Source: Fen-1308 sp035319125 (GTDB taxonomy: Bacteria; Nitrospirota; Thermodesulfovibrionia; Thermodesulfovibrionales; Dissulfurispiraceae). Taken from it: a stretch of DNA of 53,648 nt. Below are positions 49,750 through 53,648 of this stretch, in pieces; position 1 is the first letter of the stretch; each line of letters begins with the position of its first letter. The position numbers and the translations under genes are program-made. The notes beneath the pieces are model-generated. The model ran no database searches. It had not been told where the DNA came from and saw nothing but the letters and a program-made list of their open reading frames with translations. Location of the stretch: positions 1-53,648 of the forward strand of contig DATHDG010000045.1 in NCBI GenBank assembly GCA_035319125.1, in the 5' to 3' direction.

Positions 49750-51119
49750 CAATAGACCTCGGCTTCCTGCTCATAAGATAGATTTGAATAGTCATGAAAC
49801 CTTGTGCACGATGCTTCGAATGAAAGCTTTACAATGCCTGTCGGCCCGCTTCTCTGCTTTGCAATAATAATATCTGCAGTACCGCGGTTATTCGGGCTGC
49901 TCTTGTTGTAAACTTCATCGCGGTATAGAAATATAATGACATCAGCATCCTGCTCAATAGCACCTGATTCCCTCAGATCCGCAAGAGTAGGTATCTTTTC
50001 ATGTCTGGATTCTACACTTCGATTCAGCTGGCTCAAAGCAACAACCGGCACCTTAAGCTCCTTTGCAAGAGCTTTCAGCGATCTGGATATCTCCGAGATC
50101 TCCTGTTCTCGCCTTTCAAAGTTCCCACGGCTTCTCATTAACTGCAGATAGTCGACTACTACTAGACTTAGACCACCATGCTCCATTTTCAGCCTGCGAG
50201 CTTTTGCGCGGATTTCGAGAACAGTAATAGCTGAAGAGTCATCTATAAAAATCGGGGCTTCGGCAAGCCTTCCGGCTGCGTGAGTCAACCTGGGCCAGTC
50301 CTCCTTACCGATAAAACCCTTTCTAACGCGAGCAGAATCTACCATGCTCTCAGAGCAGAGCATCCTCATAACCAGCTGTTCCTTTGACATCTCAAGGCTA
50401 AAGACAGCTACAGGCTCTCTCATATTTATTGCCGTATACTGTGCGATATTGAGTGCAAAGGCCGTCTTTCCCATACCAGGCCTGCCTCCGATAACTATGA
50501 GGTCTCCGGCCTGAAACCCTGAAGTAAGTTCGTCGAGATCCTTGAAGCCGGATGCGACCCCGGTAATTGCCTCCTTCTTATCATAAAGATGCTCTATCAT
50601 CTTGAAGGTGTCTTTGATGACATCCTTCATTGTGGCGAACGATGTTTTCGTTCTCTGTTCAGCTATCTCGAAGATCATCCTTTCGGCATTGTCTACAAGT
50701 TCATCTGGGTCAGAGCTGTCTTCATAGACCTTGGTAGTAATATTAGTTGCCGTTCTTATAAGGTGCCGCAAAAGGGCCTTCTCGCGTACGATACGTGCAT
50801 GATACCTGATATTGGCCGAGGTAGGAACGCTGTCAACCAGCGTAGAAAGATACGCCACACCGCCTACCATGTCAAGATCACCGCTTTTGCGCAGAAAATC
50901 AGACACTGTGACTATGTCTATGGGATCATTTTTTTCGAAAAGATCCAGAATAGCACGGTACAGGCGCCTGTGGGACTCACGGTAGAAATCGTCCTGGCTG
51001 AGTATCTCGAGTGATTTGGGCAAAGCCTCATTGTCCAGGATTATAGCTCCGAGGACAGCTTGCTCTGCCTCTATGTTCTGAGGGGGCAGCTTGGTGATCG
51101 TAAGATCTGCTTCCTTCAA
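49749..51119 (-). CDS. dnaB: Replicative DNA helicase
   Basis: DnaB unwinds DNA at the replication fork as a hexamer. The N-terminal domain begins LPPQNIEAEQAVLGAIILDN. The RecA-like motor has Walker A GRPGMGKTAFALN (about residue 212) and the Walker B-type motif VVDYLQLM; the later motifs LADLRESGAIEQDADVIIF and IAKQRSGPTG are conserved. It is 456 residues and shows no intein. The start is TTG 51119, with no strong ribosome site. It follows rplI after about 43 bp, the common rplI-dnaB order. Confidence 0.95.
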   Translation of the reverse strand: MKEADLTITKLPPQNIEAEQAVLGAIILDNEALPKSLEILSQDDFYRESHRRLYRAILDLFEKNDPIDIVTVSDFLRKSGDLDMVGGVAYLSTLVDSVPTSANIRYHARIVREKALLRHLIRTATNITTKVYEDSSDPDELVDNAERMIFEIAEQRTKTSFATMKDVIKDTFKMIEHLYDKKEAITGVASGFKDLDELTSGFQAGDLIVIGGRPGMGKTAFALNIAQYTAINMREPVAVFSLEMSKEQLVMRMLCSESMVDSARVRKGFIGKEDWPRLTHAAGRLAEAPIFIDDSSAITVLEIRAKARRLKMEHGGLSLVVVDYLQLMRSRGNFERREQEISEISRSLKALAKELKVPVVALSQLNRSVESRHEKIPTLADLRESGAIEQDADVIIFLYRDEVYNKSSPNNRGTADIIIAKQRSGPTGIVKLSFEASCTRFHDYSNLSYEQEAEVY

Positions 51120-51162
51120 ATCAGGCCACCGAAATTGCTGTCAAGCAAATGCGACAGTGCCT

Positions 51163-51606
51163 CTACTCAGGCACAACCTGCACGTTAAGCTTAGCTAAGA
51201 CTTCAGCGTGGAGTTTAATCGTAACCGCATAATCCCCAAGCCGCTTTATAGGTTCATCAAGTATAATTTTCTTCTTGTCCACTTCTATTCCTGCAGTCTT
51301 AAGAGCGTCCGCTATATCCATAGATGTTACAGATCCAAAAAGCTTGTCCTCTTCACCAGCCTTGGCATTAATAGTCACTTTAGCAGCGGCAATACGTTCC
51401 GCCAAATCTGCCGCACCCGCTTTTACTTTCTTCGCCATCTCCTGAATCTTCCTCTTCTCATGCTCAAAAGCCTTAAGGTTTTTGCTGCTGGCTTCTGCTG
51501 CCAGTCCTTGAGGCATAAGGAAATTGCGGGCAAACCCATCCTTAACATTAACGACCTCGCCCATGTTGCCAAGGTCTTTGACGTCCGACTTGAGAATAAC
51601 CTTCAT
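51163..51606 (-). CDS. rplI: 50S ribosomal protein L9
   Basis: A 147-residue L9 with its signature GEVVNVKDGFARNFLMPQGLA in the N-terminal domain. A long central helix follows (about 41-75), and the C-terminal domain includes GSVTSMDIADALK and KRLGDYAVTIKLH. It binds 23S rRNA. The start is ATG 51606, where CAAGGAGAGG lies about 5-8 nt upstream. The upstream codons of a longer frame are not L9-like. It is upstream of dnaB. Confidence 0.97.
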   Translation of the reverse strand: MKVILKSDVKDLGNMGEVVNVKDGFARNFLMPQGLAAEASSKNLKAFEHEKRKIQEMAKKVKAGAADLAERIAAAKVTINAKAGEEDKLFGSVTSMDIADALKTAGIEVDKKKIILDEPIKRLGDYAVTIKLHAEVLAKLNVQVVPE

Positions 51607-51704
51607 AAAACCTCTCCTTGCAATCAATGATTTTCAATGAATGTATAGTATACCTAATCGCCTCAGCAAATGTTAATCTGATTATCCGGCACAAAGATCA
51701 ACAA

Positions 51705-53489
51705 TTACATCAGACTTTTCTTGCAAAGGAAGTGTCTCAGATTCCCGTTATAGTCACCCGATATTATATCGAACATACCATGGTCCACCTGAACAAAGGG
51801 AGAACTATGTTCATTCATCTTAACATTTGCCAGCAGACCTGTTTCCTCAAACTTAAGAGACCTGTAATTTGCAGGTTTGTCTGCTATTTTAGCTTTGAAT
51901 GTTCTGATTCGGCCGTCCTGCTGGCCAACAAATAAGTAAACAATATTATCATCCCTGACAATTGTCGGCACTGAAAAGCCACTGACCCGCACATCTCGGA
52001 AAGCACCTTCAATCGGCTCCCACACAGGGAGGCCTTTCTTAATACCTTTGTTGTAAAACGCAAACAGCCTGCCGTCGGCATCTCCAGATATAAGCTGCCA
52101 TTTTCCGCTCCCATCAAGATCGAATATGGCTGGGGAGCTGTGCCCCTTGATTCTGACGCCCTGGAAAAATCCGATCTTTTCCTTCCATGCTGAACTGCCC
52201 TTTCCTGTATTTACAAACGCACGCAGCTTACCATTACCCTGTCCTGTGATCAGCATTTCCCTGCCTTCCCAAACTGTTAGGATGCCGCGCGAAAACCCCT
52301 GCACCTTAACTCCGCTCAGATATCCGCGTTTCTCCGTCCATGGAATGCCATGCGTGGTCGGGCTTTTTTCAAACAATCTCAGAGTGCCATCCATATTGCC
52401 GACAACCATATAGGTCTTGCTGCCGATGCAAGTGATTGTCGGGGAACAGACCGGCCCCGCGAGAATTCTATTACCAAAAAGGTCTTCTCTCTTTCTGAGT
52501 GAGCTAAAATCACCGCTCAAGTTTTCATAATAAGAGATAACTCCATCTCCATCGGCAATTACAAGGTCCGACCTTCCTCTATCCAGAAGATTTGTAAAAG
52601 CAGGTGAGACAAAAGACTTTGAAGTTATGCCCAGTTTCAACTGTCTGGCTGAAAGACCTGAACCGCTCTTGCTGATTTCAAACAAGAAAAGTTTGCCCAT
52701 GCTGTTGCCAATCACAAGATATACCTTGTCGCCTACCTTTTTTGCAGATGGAACAGCATACATTCCAAAATTGGTCTTTATTGGAGGGAAATTACTTTTT
52801 TCAAACCTTAGATTGCCACGCGTCGATATATTTCTGAAAAAAAATATCTTCCCTTCTGAATTGCATGCGATAATATCAGGCTTGCCGTCGAAATCATAGT
52901 CGACTATTGTTACGGCGGCGTCATTGCCTACTGATAAAACTGGATCACTCATCTTATTCCATGATGGCGCAGTTGAAGTACCGCCATTTACAAAAAAGAA
53001 AATCTTACCGGAATCTGATGAAAATCCGCCGGTACCAATAATCAGTTCCGCTTTACCGTCTCCGTCCAAGTCTCCCAAGGCAGGCGATGAAAAGGCACCA
53101 GCTTTCACACCGTTAAAATAAAGCATATCCTGCTGCCATGGGTTGCCAAGTGGGTTGCCAGCATTCCGGTAAAGGTAGACATAACCAGTCTTATTGCCTA
53201 TTATCATGTCCTGCAGTCCAGCAGCTTGTGTATCATAAAAACCGATACGCATGAACGGCATTGTCTCTATGCCGCTACGGTTTATGCTCTTTGATGTATA
53301 TTCGGTACAGACCTCTTCTTTGGGTGGTGCAGGTTTCTCAGGAAGACGAACGATTTCAGGCTGCTTCACTTCAGGCTTCACTGTCTGTTGCTTATTGGAT
53401 ACAGTTTCCTTTTCAGTAGCGCATGAGAAAAGGAAGATCAATGGAATGATAGCTGATAAAAACATAATCCGGAGAAGTGATGTCTTCAT
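51705..53489 (-). CDS. FG-GAP/VCBS beta-propeller lipoprotein
   Basis: A 594-residue lipoprotein with signal peptide LRIMFLSAIIPLIFLFSC; the lipobox is LFSC, with Cys at about residue 19. Repeated blade sequences follow, such as SSPALGDLDGDGKAELIIG, VSPAFTNLLDRGRSDLVIAD and SSPAIFDLDGSGKWQLISGD, ending GYVYLYRN-type strands. The DxDGDGxxEL calcium-loop form is clear in the early blades. This predicts a seven- or eight-blade propeller on the outer membrane or periplasm. The ATG at 53489 has AGGCAGG upstream. The function is unknown. It is downstream of an OmpA-type gene, but separated from it by a terminator. Confidence 0.82.
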   Translation of the reverse strand: MKTSLLRIMFLSAIIPLIFLFSCATEKETVSNKQQTVKPEVKQPEIVRLPEKPAPPKEEVCTEYTSKSINRSGIETMPFMRIGFYDTQAAGLQDMIIGNKTGYVYLYRNAGNPLGNPWQQDMLYFNGVKAGAFSSPALGDLDGDGKAELIIGTGGFSSDSGKIFFFVNGGTSTAPSWNKMSDPVLSVGNDAAVTIVDYDFDGKPDIIACNSEGKIFFFRNISTRGNLRFEKSNFPPIKTNFGMYAVPSAKKVGDKVYLVIGNSMGKLFLFEISKSGSGLSARQLKLGITSKSFVSPAFTNLLDRGRSDLVIADGDGVISYYENLSGDFSSLRKREDLFGNRILAGPVCSPTITCIGSKTYMVVGNMDGTLRLFEKSPTTHGIPWTEKRGYLSGVKVQGFSRGILTVWEGREMLITGQGNGKLRAFVNTGKGSSAWKEKIGFFQGVRIKGHSSPAIFDLDGSGKWQLISGDADGRLFAFYNKGIKKGLPVWEPIEGAFRDVRVSGFSVPTIVRDDNIVYLFVGQQDGRIRTFKAKIADKPANYRSLKFEETGLLANVKMNEHSSPFVQVDHGMFDIISGDYNGNLRHFLCKKSLM

Positions 53490-53507
53490 AGATAAACCTG
53501 CCTTGGG

Positions 53508-53540
53508 AAAAAATAAGGGGCGGGAGGAATCCCGCCCCTT
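53508..53540 (-). terminator. Rho-independent terminator after the OmpA-type gene
   Basis: Perfect 11-bp arms AAGGGGCGGGA and TCCCGCCCCTT flank a 4-nt loop, followed on the minus strand by a six-T run (complement of 53513-53508). It ends the gene entering from the right, 20 bp after its stop. Confidence 0.95.
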
Positions 53541-53560
53541 CCACATCATCATATTACAAC

Positions 53561-53648
53561 TTATTTTACAACAACCTCAAAGTGAACACGTCTGTTGGAC
53601 TTCATGCACTCAGAGTTCTTGTTCTTGGCTGTCGGCTTCTCTTCACAA
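53561..53648 (-). CDS. C-terminal end of an OmpA-family protein (partial)
   Basis: The minus-strand frame enters from the window edge and stops at 53561. The last 28 residues include CEEKPTAKNKNSEC and SNRRVHFEVVVK, matching the end of the OmpA/Pal peptidoglycan-binding domain (family form C..T..N..C..NRRVEF.V). Such proteins tie the outer membrane to the cell wall. The rest of the gene is outside the window, and the two cysteines could form a disulfide. Confidence 0.85.
   Translation of the reverse strand, partial: CEEKPTAKNKNSECMKSNRRVHFEVVVK

Noticed and set aside
1..53648. CRISPR arrays, insertion sequences or rRNA genes
   Set aside because: No regularly spaced direct repeats, no transposase frame and no rRNA sequence could be seen in the window.

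Overview
The window is about 53.6 kb of a bacterial chromosome with moderate GC. Gene content and order suggest a Gram-negative, anaerobic or microaerophilic, sulfur-handling bacterium of the Nitrospirota (Thermodesulfovibrio-like) or a deltaproteobacterial neighbour. The reasons are the compact Aquifex-type aconitase, a Rieske/cytochrome b6-type complex, the run pheA-hisC-tyrA-aroA-cmk-ispH-rpsA-sppA-ihf, several sulfur-anion transporters, and c-di-GMP and two-component genes. This placement is inferred; there is no 16S rRNA in the window.

Layout. 1-400: the end of a possible integrase abutting the 3' end of tRNA-Glu, then tRNA-Lys. 0.5-6.3 kb: aconitase, divergent from a lysine/diaminopimelate cluster (lysA, dapF, dapA) and a thioredoxin-like membrane protein. 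6.3-10.1 kb: mscL, two oligopeptide ABC ATPases without their permeases, and a secreted fibronectin-III protein behind a candidate c-di-GMP-I riboswitch. 10.3-20.7 kb: a long minus-strand block with a three-gene cytochrome b/Rieske complex, ihf/HU, sppA, rpsA, ispH, cmk, and the shikimate/aromatic genes aroA, tyrA, hisC, pheA. 21-28 kb: signalling and redox genes, including an HD-GYP response regulator, an SRAP remnant, a ferritin-like protein, a flavodoxin, thioredoxin, a frameshifted PAS histidine kinase with its response regulator, and a V4R gene coupled to a PAS array. 28.3-35.9 kb: a SulP permease, an RNB exoribonuclease, a SLOG protein, envelope proteins, a DUF2284 protein and a TrmJ-like methyltransferase.

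36-46.3 kb is the most unusual part. A YeeE/YedE-family sulfur transporter reads as one 362-codon gene only if two in-frame UGA codons are read as selenocysteine. Both UGAs stand exactly where the family has conserved cysteines, and each is followed by a hairpin whose apical loop starts 20-21 nt downstream. The first UGA splits off a 30-codon piece and the second cuts off 41 C-terminal residues, so standard gene calling would give a truncated protein. Next to it lie a TauE/SafE exporter, two universal-stress-type proteins, a Lon protease with a receiver domain inserted before its AAA+ module, and a histidine kinase/NtrC pair that may drive sigma-54 promoters here.

46.3-53.6 kb: two tail-to-tail PilZ genes, then a minus-strand housekeeping run (rplI, dnaB, memo-like, mobA, tatA, alr), a beta-propeller lipoprotein and the end of an OmpA-type gene. 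An HD-GYP protein, two PilZ proteins and the candidate riboswitch suggest that c-di-GMP signalling is active in this organism.
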